From assembly GCA_937859595.1 (NCBI GenBank), contig CALMAH010000012.1, forward strand, positions 16,946 through 80,945: a stretch of 64,000 bases of DNA, written 5' to 3'. Shown one piece after another: positions 56,033-64,000 of the stretch. Both the position numbers and the translations under genes were made by a program. The first letter of the stretch is position 1. Every line of letters begins with the position of its first letter. Under the pieces are notes generated by a model. It did no database searches and had not been told where the DNA came from. It was given only the letters and a program-made list of their open reading frames with translations. This stretch comes from an uncultured Acidobacteriota bacterium. Lineage in GTDB: Bacteria > Acidobacteriota > Blastocatellia > Pyrinomonadales > Pyrinomonadaceae.

Positions 56033-58162
56033 CTAAGCCGCAACGGCCAACCGCTCAATCCGCTGGGCAACATCACGAAAGTCTATATTCTCAGCATAGA
56101 CCCGCTCGAAATAATCTGAAGCCTTTTCGATCTCTCCGTTCGCTTCGCACGCATTTGCGAATTCGTACCAAAGCCCTTGTTTCTCATCGACACCGAGTTG
56201 AGGCGTCTCGAGAGCACGCTGATACCACGTTATCGCAAGATGAGGCTTGCCGATCTGCATGAAACAGTGTCCAAGGAGATTGGCACAATTGTAGAAACGC
56301 CGCGAACCGTCATTCTGATCGACCAAAACGGCCGCATTCTGAAACTCTTTTATTGCTTCTTCCAACAGGCCCATTTCCTTGTACGCGATGGCAGTACCAT
56401 AATGAGTGTCGTAATCGGATGCATCCTCTTCAGCAGGGTCGTCGATCCCGAGTTCACTCCGTAGTTCGTCCAGACTGAACGCGGCACTTTTCGCCCCGAA
56501 CGTGACGTGGTCACTAGTTTCCTCAATTTGCTGCGGGACAACCTCGTCATTAGGGCCGGAATGATCGGCTATAAAGGTTTCAAGCTCATCGATCTCAGGT
56601 CTCGATCCGAAATCCCCCCTTAACTCGACAACTGCCTTTTGGGCCAGATCGATATACCCGTTGTCCACGTAAAACCTTATACTGTCGATCTCGCGCACCA
56701 GCCGGTCCTCGTCGTCTTCCTGCAATACCTCCGTGACAAGATGAGGCTCTTGGCCTCCCGATAGGGTCGGAAATACCGCATCTGCATCGGGAAGTAGAGA
56801 GGGAGAATGGTTATGTGTCAACTTACCATTCGATCCGTTCCCATTTACGTTGCCATTGGAGGATATCTTTTCGCTGAACTGATCGCTGCCGACCTCACTT
56901 CCAACTAAAGGTCCCGACAGTCCCGGACTAGAGTTTCGTCCGATGAACTGCTTGTCGAACAGACTTTCTCCATAGGACTCCGTTTCGAATCCATGCTTTT
57001 CGTTCAGCTCGCGAAACCGACTTGAATACGCTGACTCTTGCGGAGCAACCATCACGATCTGGGACAAAGCAAAATGTTCGTCCTCGACCGACCCTTTGTT
57101 TCGCGCACACTCAGCTAGTCGCTTTAGCGAATCCAGATAAGCGGTCTCATCTCGCAGCCAAGTACATAATCCGATCTGCAGTCTGAGCGACTCAAGATTG
57201 TCAGGATCGGTCTCCAACAATGCCTGGATCGCGTCTCTGTAATCATCAATATTGCCAGAGGCGAGAAAATGATCCGACGAGACGTTCAGAACCCGGGCCG
57301 CGGATTCTGCCCCGCCCCGCTCCAAATAGAGATGTGCCAGGTCAAGAAACTTGTCGACATTTGCAGGTTCTACCTCAGCCAGTTTAAGAAGAGCAGCTTC
57401 TGCCTCGGCAGGCCTCTTTGTGCGAAGGAAGTTTTCGATCTGGAGCCGCGCAAGGTCGCGGTCTTGCGGCATCTCGGACACTAATTCTTTAAGTAATGCG
57501 TCGCCATCGTCATCCCGGCCAAGCGAAGCATACGCACTTACGAGCCCTGAGACCGCAGCATGGTTTGAACGGTCAATTTCAAGGGTTCTCTGAAATGCGT
57601 CAACGGCAGCGGCGGGCCTCCCAAGGTTTTCTAATCGTTTTCCGAGCAGTGTGTAGGCTTCGGCAGCCTCGGCTTTGTTTCCCTCTCTGAGATACGATTC
57701 TGCGATGTTGTTATATACATCGGTGTTGTTAGGATCGATCTCAGCGACCTGCTTCCATATCTCAAGAGCCTCTCCCTTTCGCCCGATCGTTTCGTAATGC
57801 TTTGCTAATGATTCGTAATGGCTTTTTGCGTCGGCATAGGCCCCACGTTCCCTGTAGAGTCCGGCAAGCTTTTCATTGATCTCCGGTATATTCGGACGGA
57901 TGCGGTTGATCTTTTTGTAAACGGCGATCGCTTTGGCCGCGAACCCCTGTTTCGAATAGTGCTCCGCGACTGCGTTGTAGCATTTTACGGCAGACGATTC
58001 GTCGTTGTCCTTGACATAAAGATCGCCGAGAATGTTCAAGGTAACAAAGTCGCGCGAATCGTGTCTTACGACTTGCTTGTACTCATTGATCGCAGACCGG
58101 GTCTTGCCTTGAGACAGGTATCTCTCGGCGTTTCGCATAGCATTTTTTTTGTCGAAGGCCAT
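56033..58162 (-). CDS. Large TPR-repeat protein
   Basis: 709 residues, mostly tetratricopeptide repeats (about residues 1-400 and 565-700; for example AYADAKSHYESLAKHYETIG and TAIAYKEMGLLEEAIKEFQN). A low-complexity acidic linker lies between them (about 410-500, Asn/Gly/Ser-rich). There is no signal peptide or membrane helix, so it is probably a cytoplasmic scaffold. The small membrane-protein gene starts 62 bases after its stop. Confidence 0.88.
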   Translation of the reverse strand: MAFDKKNAMRNAERYLSQGKTRSAINEYKQVVRHDSRDFVTLNILGDLYVKDNDESSAVKCYNAVAEHYSKQGFAAKAIAVYKKINRIRPNIPEINEKLAGLYRERGAYADAKSHYESLAKHYETIGRKGEALEIWKQVAEIDPNNTDVYNNIAESYLREGNKAEAAEAYTLLGKRLENLGRPAAAVDAFQRTLEIDRSNHAAVSGLVSAYASLGRDDDGDALLKELVSEMPQDRDLARLQIENFLRTKRPAEAEAALLKLAEVEPANVDKFLDLAHLYLERGGAESAARVLNVSSDHFLASGNIDDYRDAIQALLETDPDNLESLRLQIGLCTWLRDETAYLDSLKRLAECARNKGSVEDEHFALSQIVMVAPQESAYSSRFRELNEKHGFETESYGESLFDKQFIGRNSSPGLSGPLVGSEVGSDQFSEKISSNGNVNGNGSNGKLTHNHSPSLLPDADAVFPTLSGGQEPHLVTEVLQEDDEDRLVREIDSIRFYVDNGYIDLAQKAVVELRGDFGSRPEIDELETFIADHSGPNDEVVPQQIEETSDHVTFGAKSAAFSLDELRSELGIDDPAEEDASDYDTHYGTAIAYKEMGLLEEAIKEFQNAAVLVDQNDGSRRFYNCANLLGHCFMQIGKPHLAITWYQRALETPQLGVDEKQGLWYEFANACEANGEIEKASDYFERVYAENIDFRDVAQRIERLAVAA

Positions 58163-58427
58163 CTGTTAGAGTGAATCGGACGAGGTTTGTGTTAGGAGAC
58201 AAGGTCGCAATAAAGCGATTCCGATGTGCCCGGCACTGTAAACAAGTGCAGGCATTGAACGCAGGACCTGCAATGTCCAACTTATCATAGGGTGCAAAAA
58301 AGTGTCAATAAACTTTTGACATATTTTGTAATTGTTAAACGCTTGCTTCTGTGCTCGAATTTTGCGTTTTTCGACTCAACGTCCTAACCTTGGGTTGATT
58401 CGAAGCTTTTGACGGGCGACTAATTCG

Positions 58428-59480
58428 ATGAAGGAACTGCTGACCGCTATCATTCTGGCTGGGGGAAAAGGTACCCGGCTTCGTCCACTTACAGTTTATA
58501 CCCCAAAGCCGATCGTGCCTTTTGTGAACAGGCCGTTCCTTTTATACCAGCTTGACATACTCGGGCGAGCAGACGTAAGAAATGTGACGCTCTCGTTGAA
58601 CTATCAGCCAAACAAGATCGAGGACGTGATGGGTGCGATACTTGACCAGAGTGTCGCCTTGAACTTCGTAACGGAACCGAATCCACTGGGAACAGCCGGA
58701 GCTGTCCGGTATGCCGCCGGAGATCTACACGGAACCTATGTCGTGCTCAATGGCGACATACTGACTGACCTCGCTCTCTCGGATGTGATCCGGGATCATC
58801 GTTCAAAAAAAGCCGACGCGACGATCGTTTTGAAAAAGGTTGAGGATCCATCGCGTTACGGGCTGGTCGAAACTGATGAATCGGGACGAGTTCTTCGGTT
58901 TCTCGAAAAACCGAGCTCAAGCGAGGTTGTGGAACTTGATCTCAACACAATAAACGCAGGGATATATATTCTTGAGAAGGACGTGCTGGAATTGATCGCG
59001 GAAGACGAACCAAGTTCATTTGAGTACGATATTTTTCCCGCGATCTTGAAGAAGGGGCTCGTTTTCAATTCTTATATCCTCGACGACGAATATTGGCGTG
59101 ATATAGGAACGCCGCAAAGCTATCTACAGGCCCACATGGACTACCTGGGCGGAGTGATCCGCGGATTTGATCATGGTGATGGGGCAGCGAGCGACGTTGC
59201 AACAATGGCAAATGTTGACTATCGGTCGGTCATTGGCGATGGATGTGTCGTAAAACCGAATGCTGAGATTCGGAACTCCGTAATAGGTCCGGGTGCACAC
59301 GTCGAAGAACGCTGCGTGATCGAGAATTCAGTTATCTGGTCACATACCCGGATCGCAACATCCGCGACTGTCCGTGATGCGATCATAGGTCGGAGCTGCT
59401 ATATCGGCCGTAATTCTATCATCAGCCCGGGAGTCGTACTAGGCGATAAAGGATCGATCCCTGATTACTCCAAGATCTAA
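58428..59480 (+). CDS. Sugar-nucleotidyltransferase with hexapeptide repeats (GMP/mannose-1-P guanylyltransferase-like)
   Basis: 350 residues. The nucleotidyltransferase domain starts with TAIILAGGKGTRLRPLTVYT and contains VVLNGDILTDLALSDVIRDH and FEYDIFPAILKKGLVFNSYI. A left-handed beta-helix of hexapeptide repeats follows (about 255-350; VIGPGAHVEERCVIENSVIW). It makes an NDP-sugar from a sugar-1-phosphate; mannose-GTP or glucose-UDP specificity cannot be settled. Its stop overlaps the mutM start by one base (TAATG). Confidence 0.92.
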   Translation: MKELLTAIILAGGKGTRLRPLTVYTPKPIVPFVNRPFLLYQLDILGRADVRNVTLSLNYQPNKIEDVMGAILDQSVALNFVTEPNPLGTAGAVRYAAGDLHGTYVVLNGDILTDLALSDVIRDHRSKKADATIVLKKVEDPSRYGLVETDESGRVLRFLEKPSSSEVVELDLNTINAGIYILEKDVLELIAEDEPSSFEYDIFPAILKKGLVFNSYILDDEYWRDIGTPQSYLQAHMDYLGGVIRGFDHGDGAASDVATMANVDYRSVIGDGCVVKPNAEIRNSVIGPGAHVEERCVIENSVIWSHTRIATSATVRDAIIGRSCYIGRNSIISPGVVLGDKGSIPDYSKI

Positions 59481-60310
59481 TGCCCGAACTGCCGGAAGTA
59501 CAGCTTGTAGCAAGCCACTTGGACGAACTTCTTTCTGGTCGAACGATCGAAGCGGCAAGACTTCTGCGCAGTAGACTTGCCCCATTAAATAGTCCCGAGG
59601 AGTTCGCCGAACTATTAGCGGGTTCAACTATCTCTCGGGTCGGACGGCGCGGAAAGCTCATTCTTATTGAACTCGATAGCGGCCGGACGCTGATGGTACA
59701 TCTTCGAATGAGCGGGCATTTCATGTTCAGATCCTTTGACGTCGAAGATCCAAAGTTCACACACGCTGTCTTGTATTTTTCTGACAACGACAGGCTGCTT
59801 TTCACTGACCAGCGTCACTTTGGGTATATGCGAGTGGTCGATACTTCGAAGATCCATTTGACGCCGGAGATCGCAAAGCTTGCACCGGAACCTTTCTCGC
59901 AGGAATTCTCGGGCGAGTATTTGATCGCAGTATTGCGCCGCTCAAGGAGGCCAGTAAAGGAACTTCTTCTGGATCAAACGAAGGTCTGCGGCCTGGGGAA
60001 TATTTATGCTTCGGAGGCCTTATTCGAGGCTGGTATCAGGCCACAGACTCGCTCGTTCCGCGTCTCATCGAAAAAGGCTCATAAGCTTTTCCTTTCGATA
60101 CGACTGGTTCTTTCTGAATCCATCGAGCTTTCTAGGTCCGTCATGCCTGACCGGGGCAACATTGGGAGAGGCTTCTATGGCGAACAGTCGGAGGCGAGCT
60201 GGAGGGTCTACGGACGAGAAGGGTCGCCGTGCACGCTCTGTCACGTTGAGATAAAAAGGCTGAAACAAGGTGGGCGTTCGACCTTTTATTGTCCAAGATG
60301 TCAGAGATAA
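59480..60310 (+). CDS. mutM: Formamidopyrimidine-DNA glycosylase
   Basis: 276 residues. It begins MPELPEVQ (Pro/Glu nucleophile) and has the lesion-sensing loop and helix-two-turn-helix domain (LLLDQTKVCGLGNIYASEAL). The C-terminal zinc finger is CTLCHVEIKRLKQGG then CPRC. It excises oxidised purines such as 8-oxoguanine. It is translationally coupled to the nucleotidyltransferase gene. Confidence 0.95.
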   Translation: MPELPEVQLVASHLDELLSGRTIEAARLLRSRLAPLNSPEEFAELLAGSTISRVGRRGKLILIELDSGRTLMVHLRMSGHFMFRSFDVEDPKFTHAVLYFSDNDRLLFTDQRHFGYMRVVDTSKIHLTPEIAKLAPEPFSQEFSGEYLIAVLRRSRRPVKELLLDQTKVCGLGNIYASEALFEAGIRPQTRSFRVSSKKAHKLFLSIRLVLSESIELSRSVMPDRGNIGRGFYGEQSEASWRVYGREGSPCTLCHVEIKRLKQGGRSTFYCPRCQR

Positions 60311-60355
60311 GGGCTGTAAGGGTGGCTAAATATAGGCTCTCGATCGGCCTTGGCC

Positions 60356-60384
60356 TTGACAGTTCACCGACAAAGTCGCATTAT
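60356..60384 (+). promoter_or_regulatory. Likely promoter of the methionine/folate fusion gene
   Basis: TTGACA (60356-60361), 17-base spacer, CATTAT (60379-60384). It lies 12 bases before the SAM-II-type element, so the transcript would start just at the aptamer. Confidence 0.55.
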
Positions 60385-60395
60385 TTCGAAGGTAG

Positions 60396-60450
60396 GCCGT
60401 GGTGAGTTATTGCGACTTGCGACCACGTTAAATAAACCGCTAAACAGCTA
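60396..60450 (+). promoter_or_regulatory. SAM-II-type riboswitch
   Basis: Stem CGTGGT/ACCACG (60398-60403/60422-60427) closes an 18-base loop ending in CTTGC (60416-60420). It is followed by GTTAAATAAACC and the conserved GCTAAA (60439-60444). This is the layout and several conserved bases of the SAM-II pseudoknot aptamer. The gene it precedes makes methionine. The loop TTGCGA (60410-60415) could instead pair with TCGCAA at 60463-60468. Assignment is by eye, so a covariance-model search is needed. Confidence 0.65.
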
Positions 60451-60471
60451 GTGACACGAATTTCGCAAATT

Positions 60472-60497
60472 GTCTCGCTGTTCGGCGAGGCTTTTTT
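60472..60497 (+). terminator. Attenuator-type intrinsic terminator upstream of the start codon
   Basis: Stem GTCTCGC/GCGAGGC (60472-60478/60485-60491) with loop TGTTCG and a T6 tract (60492-60497). It lies only six bases before the ATG at 60504, so it would end transcription before the coding region. Together with the aptamer about 25 bases upstream this suggests premature termination control. Confidence 0.8.
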
Positions 60498-60503
60498 GTT
60501 GTT

Positions 60504-62354
60504 ATGAAAGATTTTCGGGAGATTCTCGGCAGCGACCGCATCTATGTATTCGACGGCGCGGTCGGTACGCGGTTGTATGACAAGGGTATCTATATAAACC
60601 GGAGTTATGACGAGTTAAATTTGGTCGCTCCCGATCTTGTACGCGAGGTCCACGAAGAATACGTAAAGGCGGGGGCCGACATAATTGAAACCAACTCCTT
60701 CGGTGCCACTCGCCACAAGCTTCTTCCCTACGGGCTTGAATCAAAACTTCGTGAGATAAATGTAGCTGCTGTTCAGATCGCACGTTCCGCGGCAAATGAA
60801 GAGACATTCGTCGCGGGTGCGATGGGCCCGCTTGGGATCCGGGTCGAGCCTTTCGGCCCGACTTCGTTCGATGAAGCAAAAGAACTCTACCTGGAACAGG
60901 CCGAAGCGCTGCTTGAAGGTGGTGTGGACCTGTTTATTCTGGAGACCTTCTCTGAGTTACCGGTCATTGAACAGGCGATAAAGGCGATCCGGGAACTGAC
61001 CGACCTGCCTATTGTGGCCCAAATGGCGATACAGATGGACGGCAACACTACGTTTGGCACCTCGCCGGAGCAATTCACCGTCGAGCTGGACAGATTGGGC
61101 GCCGATGTTATCGGCCTCAATTGCGGGATGGGGCCAAATCACGTGCTTACCGCTCTCGAAAAGATGCGTCCGCTTACAGAGCGGCCGTTTTCCGCGCAGC
61201 CAAACGCGGGCCTTCCGAGGGACGTTCAGGGGCGGCAATTCTATATGGGTTCGCCTGAATATATGGCAACGTTTGCCCGCCGCTTTGTGCAGGCCGGAGC
61301 GAAATTCGTGGGCGGCTGCTGTGGTACGACACCGGTTCATATAAAGCTGATCTCCGACGCCATTCGTTCCATAAGCCCGCGCCAGGCACAGGTGTTTAAG
61401 ACGACGAAACCAGTGGAGGTTCGCGATCTTACCCCGGAGGACGTACGGGTAGTCCCGGCGGTTGAGCGATCAAATTGGTCCAGAAAGGTCGCATTGGGAG
61501 AATTTGTCACGTCAGTTGAGGTCCTGCCACCGAAAGGATGCGATGCCGTAAAGACTCTCGATTCCATCAGGCTGCTTAAAGACCACGGCGTAGACGCGGT
61601 GAATATCCCCGATGGCCCACGTGCGCAGACGCGGATGTCGGCACAGGCGACCGCAGTACTGGTAGAACGCGATATTGGCATAGAGGCGGTTCTGCACTAT
61701 TGCTGCCGCGACAGAAATCTCCTCGGCATGATGTCAGATCTGCTTGGGGCGGCTGCTCTTGGGCTGCACAACCTCCTGATCATAACTGGGGATCCTCCCA
61801 AGATGGGGCCGTTTCCAGACGCAACTGCCGTATTCGATATCGACTCGATCGGGCTGACCAATATGGTCAGCAAGCTGAATCATGGCCTTGACCTGGGGAA
61901 CAATCCTATAGGGACGCCAACGGCCTTTTCGATCGGCGTCGGGGTAAACCCCGGGGCGGTCAACCTCGATGAGGAGATACGCCGATTTGAATGGAAGGTG
62001 GAAGCAGGTGCTGAGTATGCTATTACACAGCCGGTTTTCGACACAGAACAGCTCACTCGTTTTCTCGACCGCATCGCACACGTCCGGATTCCCATCATTG
62101 CCGGGATCTGGCCGCTGGTAAGCTTCCGAAATGCGGAGTTTCTGCACAATGAAGTACCCGGTGTGAACGTTACGCCAGAGATACTTGAGCGGATGCGTAT
62201 TGCCTCGGAGAAAGGCAAAGATGAGGCACGAGAAGAGGGTATCGCGATCGCACGGGAATCGTTACTTGAGGTAAAGGACATGATACAAGGCGTTCAGGTT
62301 TCAGCCCCCTTCGGGAACGTAAAATATGCTCTGCAAGTATTCGATGTGATCTGA
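60504..62354 (+). CDS. Bifunctional homocysteine S-methyltransferase / methylenetetrahydrofolate reductase
   Basis: 616 residues. The N-terminal homocysteine methyltransferase domain (1-300) has VFDGAVGTRLYDKG, GADIIETNSFGATRHKL, IGLNCGMGP and the zinc Cys pair in VGGCCGTTPVHI. The C-terminal MTHFR domain (about 320-616) has SVEVLPPKG, YCCRDRNLLGM, IITGDPPKMGPFP and YAITQPVFDTEQLTRFLDRI. The fusion couples 5-methyl-THF supply with homocysteine methylation; whether this needs cobalamin cannot be told. It is under the SAM-II-type leader and attenuator. Confidence 0.95.
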   Translation: MKDFREILGSDRIYVFDGAVGTRLYDKGIYINRSYDELNLVAPDLVREVHEEYVKAGADIIETNSFGATRHKLLPYGLESKLREINVAAVQIARSAANEETFVAGAMGPLGIRVEPFGPTSFDEAKELYLEQAEALLEGGVDLFILETFSELPVIEQAIKAIRELTDLPIVAQMAIQMDGNTTFGTSPEQFTVELDRLGADVIGLNCGMGPNHVLTALEKMRPLTERPFSAQPNAGLPRDVQGRQFYMGSPEYMATFARRFVQAGAKFVGGCCGTTPVHIKLISDAIRSISPRQAQVFKTTKPVEVRDLTPEDVRVVPAVERSNWSRKVALGEFVTSVEVLPPKGCDAVKTLDSIRLLKDHGVDAVNIPDGPRAQTRMSAQATAVLVERDIGIEAVLHYCCRDRNLLGMMSDLLGAAALGLHNLLIITGDPPKMGPFPDATAVFDIDSIGLTNMVSKLNHGLDLGNNPIGTPTAFSIGVGVNPGAVNLDEEIRRFEWKVEAGAEYAITQPVFDTEQLTRFLDRIAHVRIPIIAGIWPLVSFRNAEFLHNEVPGVNVTPEILERMRIASEKGKDEAREEGIAIARESLLEVKDMIQGVQVSAPFGNVKYALQVFDVI

Positions 62355-62657
62355 GACAGCGGATGCAGATCTACAGAATATCGCCTTGATCAGGTTTGAG
62401 ACTGTTTGGCCTTATTGCACGAGCTTGGTTTCCTCTCTTTGTTTTCGTCTTCTGTGTAAACGCCTTTCCGAATCCACTTCCATACGATCTACTCCTGCCG
62501 ACCTAACAATTGTGATCAGAGTGGAGTCAAGGAATTTTATTTTCCCGGACCCTTTGAGGGTAGTCGATATCGATGACAAAATTATCGGAATAGATATCAA
62601 TGCAGATCCTTATCCGTTGATCATCGAACAAAAGTCACCGAATCAAGGGATAAATGA
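62355..62657. other. Intergenic region with weak ORFs
   Basis: About 300 bases between the fusion gene and the quinone oxidoreductase stop. Overlapping frames on both strands (62386-62712 plus, 62412-62600 minus) have no recognised family and no clear Shine-Dalgarno. A convergent terminator was not found. Confidence 0.35.
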
Positions 62658-63620
62658 TCACAAAGTCAGAACTATCTTCCCAAGCGACCTTCCTTCTATC
62701 ACCTCGCGGTGAGCGTGGTCAGCCTTTGCCAAAGGATATTTGCGGCTGACATAGGGGCGAAGAAAGCCATCTGCGAGGCCGTCCTGAATAGCGGCATGGA
62801 TCTGTTCCATGTCGCTTTTTGTTGCATTGAAGAGCGACATTCCGTAGATGGTCGCGTCTTTTGTCATCGTAAGCCGCGGGGTAAATTCGAGACTGCCGCG
62901 GCTGCCGATCACAACGATCCGGCCAAATTTTGCCAACGCCTCGAAATCGCGTTCGAGATTAACGTTTGCCAGCATTTCAAGAATGATGTCAACACCTTTT
63001 CCCGAAGTCTGTTCAACTATCTCGGCAAAATGATCCGGATCGGAATGATCAATGGCGGCATCCGCTCCGTTGTCTGATATCAGCTTTCTTCCCTCTTCGG
63101 AACTGGCAGTTCCTATCACCTTTAGTCCGGCATTTTTCGCCCACTGGACAGCGGCTATGCCCACACCACCAGAGGCACCATGAACCAAAACTGTCTCGCC
63201 CGATGCCCCTCCGGCCTTTTGAAACAATGCCCGGTACGCCGTTGCATAGGGCGTAAATACTCCGGCCCCTTCGTCGTATCCGACATTATCCGGCAAGATG
63301 CCAAGCTGATCCTCTCGGCAGAGAGCGTATTCCGCATATGTTCCGGTAAGCGTATCGGCGATATAAACACGGTCGCCGGGTCTGTGTGCGGTAACGTCTT
63401 CCCCGACCGCTTCGACCTCACCAGCGCCATCCTTCCCCGGCGTATACGGCAATTCAGGTTTTACCGCATGGATCCCCGACCGAATGTAGGTATCAACCGG
63501 ATTCACACCGGCCGCGCGAACCCGCACCAGAACCTCCTCGGGCCCGGGCACAGGCCTTTCGATATCGGCAAGCTCCATCACATCGGGGCCGCCAAATTCT
63601 CTTACCAGAATTGCTTTCAT
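62658..63620 (-). CDS. NADPH:quinone oxidoreductase / zinc-independent MDR protein
   Basis: 320 residues. The GroES-like N domain has VRAAGVNPVDTYIRSGIHAV and the Rossmann motif is VLVHGASGGVGIAAVQWAKN (AxxGGxG). It lacks the structural zinc cysteines. It fits the quinone oxidoreductase/zeta-crystallin group. An AAGGACC Shine-Dalgarno precedes the ATG. Its promoter region runs into the terminal repeat cluster. Confidence 0.93.
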   Translation of the reverse strand: MKAILVREFGGPDVMELADIERPVPGPEEVLVRVRAAGVNPVDTYIRSGIHAVKPELPYTPGKDGAGEVEAVGEDVTAHRPGDRVYIADTLTGTYAEYALCREDQLGILPDNVGYDEGAGVFTPYATAYRALFQKAGGASGETVLVHGASGGVGIAAVQWAKNAGLKVIGTASSEEGRKLISDNGADAAIDHSDPDHFAEIVEQTSGKGVDIILEMLANVNLERDFEALAKFGRIVVIGSRGSLEFTPRLTMTKDATIYGMSLFNATKSDMEQIHAAIQDGLADGFLRPYVSRKYPLAKADHAHREVIEGRSLGKIVLTL

Positions 63621-63651
63621 CAGAAGTGGTCCTTAATAGTTACAGCTTTTG

Positions 63652-63750
63652 CCGTCTCAATTATTATATGTCTTTAGACATAATTTAGTAGGTTCACCGG
63701 CTCGGGGAACGCGCGTTCACCGGGTGAACCGCGTCGCAGAATTGAGACGG
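63652..63750. repeat. Nested inverted-repeat element 1
   Basis: An outer perfect 11-bp inverted repeat CCGTCTCAATT/AATTGAGACGG (63652-63662/63740-63750) encloses two inner palindromes: TATGTC-TTTA-GACATA (about 63667-63682) and GTTCACC-G-GGTGAAC (about 63714-63728). A copy of GGTTCACCGG lies at about 63690. It is followed by a further TGAGAC. Confidence 0.7.
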
Positions 63751-63817
63751 GGTGAGACGCCGGGTTGGGACGGATATCCCAAATTTCCCCAACTTTTTGC
63801 ATTCTTTTACCGATATT

Positions 63818-63855
63818 TGTCTCATTTTGTGCATTAAAATGTCCAAAGTGAGACA
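63818..63855. repeat. Inverted-repeat element 2 with conserved core
   Basis: Outer stem TGTCTCA/TGAGACA (63818-63824/63849-63855) around the inner palindrome CATT-AA-AATG. It contains the 20-base core GCATTAAAATGTCCAAAGTG (63831-63850), which recurs at the window end. Confidence 0.7.
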
Positions 63856-63893
63856 GGTTAAGTGCCTACGCTGCTTGAGTTTGCGGCGAAAAA

Positions 63894-63935
63894 TTGTCTC
63901 ACTAAAGAAAAACGACTGCGGCTTAAGTGAGACAA
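63894..63935. repeat. Inverted-repeat element 3
   Basis: Perfect 10-bp stem TTGTCTCACT/AGTGAGACAA (63894-63903/63926-63935), extended by AAG/CTT after one mismatch. It lacks the 20-base core but shares the GTCTCA/TGAGAC arms. Confidence 0.7.
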
Positions 63936-63968
63936 AGGGCCAAGTGGCGTGGTTTTTGGCAAGATCGT

Positions 63969-64000
63969 TCCACTTTTTGCATTAAAATGTCCAAAGTGGA
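63969..64000. repeat. Inverted-repeat element 4 with conserved core (reaches window edge)
   Basis: Stem TCCACTTT/AAAGTGGA (63969-63976/63993-64000) around the same 20-base core (63979-63998). Compared with element 2 the outer arm changes from GTCTCA to TCCACT with matching change on the other side, so pairing is kept. A partial copy (ACTTTTTGCATT) lies at about 63792. Confidence 0.65.

Noticed and set aside
62386..62712. Overlapping ORFs on both strands downstream of the methionine/folate fusion gene
   Set aside because: Neither has a ribosome-binding site or recognised motif, and one runs into the oxidoreductase gene.
63650..64000. CRISPR array
   Set aside because: The repeats are palindromes of differing arms and spacing, with only two full core copies; no regular spacers and no cas genes nearby.

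Overview
The window looks like chromosomal DNA of a free-living Gram-negative-type bacterium with moderate GC. Acidobacteriota, probably near Blastocatellia, is my inference. It rests on a VWFA protein of the kind common in that phylum, a cytoplasmic Ser/Thr kinase fused to a TolB-like/TPR sensor, many multi-PAS kinases, and a homocysteine methyltransferase-MTHFR fusion. No phage, transposase, plasmid or CRISPR genes were seen, so this is mostly core and signalling chromosome.

Layout. (1) 1-12.6 kb is a signalling island: a partial REC-GGDEF-EAL protein; a free-standing non-coding RNA gene with a textbook sigma-54 promoter and its own terminator; a degenerate receiver protein; an NtrC-type sigma-54 activator; a membrane multi-PAS histidine kinase split by one in-frame TAG; a single-domain receiver; and a 1290-residue hybrid kinase. 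(2) 12.6-17.2 kb is a minus-strand run of TerC, a FecR-domain protein, a cation diffusion facilitator and a LarA-family protein. (3) 17.3-25.5 kb holds msrC, crcB, purK, purE, the Ser/Thr kinase, a CNNM/CorC protein and isocitrate dehydrogenase. (4) 25.5-29.1 kb holds the VWFA protein, an extended SDR, a small orphan and a quinone oxidoreductase. (5) 29.1-36.6 kb is a tripartite RND efflux operon (TetR, adaptor, SRPBCC protein, pump, TolC) with a TetR-type palindrome at its head. (6) 36.9-43.9 kb holds a DUF883-like protein, a zinc-ribbon protein, a DEAD-box helicase, a PH-domain protein and an osmolyte-type ABC system interleaved with a Tat-exported amidase. (7) 44-58.2 kb is housekeeping: guaA, bacilliredoxin, CYTH protein, ppk, tsaE, the NAD(P)HX repair enzyme, tRNA-Arg(CCT), apt, acylphosphatase, thiD, thiE and a large TPR protein. 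(8) 58.4-63.6 kb holds a sugar nucleotidyltransferase, mutM, the methionine/folate fusion gene behind a SAM-II-type riboswitch and terminator, and a second quinone oxidoreductase. The window ends in a cluster of nested inverted repeats.

The most interesting object is the RNA at about 1835-2168. It carries five CTCCCA motifs, three of them precisely in hairpin loops (one is the terminator loop). It starts 12 bases after a sigma-54 -12 element and lies about 1 kb from a sigma-54 activator gene. The layout recalls the Vibrio Qrr RNAs, but the sequence is not one I recognise. Also notable are the TAG inside the sensor kinase, the SAM-II-like element, a palindromic repeat inserted in frame in the NAD(P)HX repair gene, and the terminal repeat cluster.
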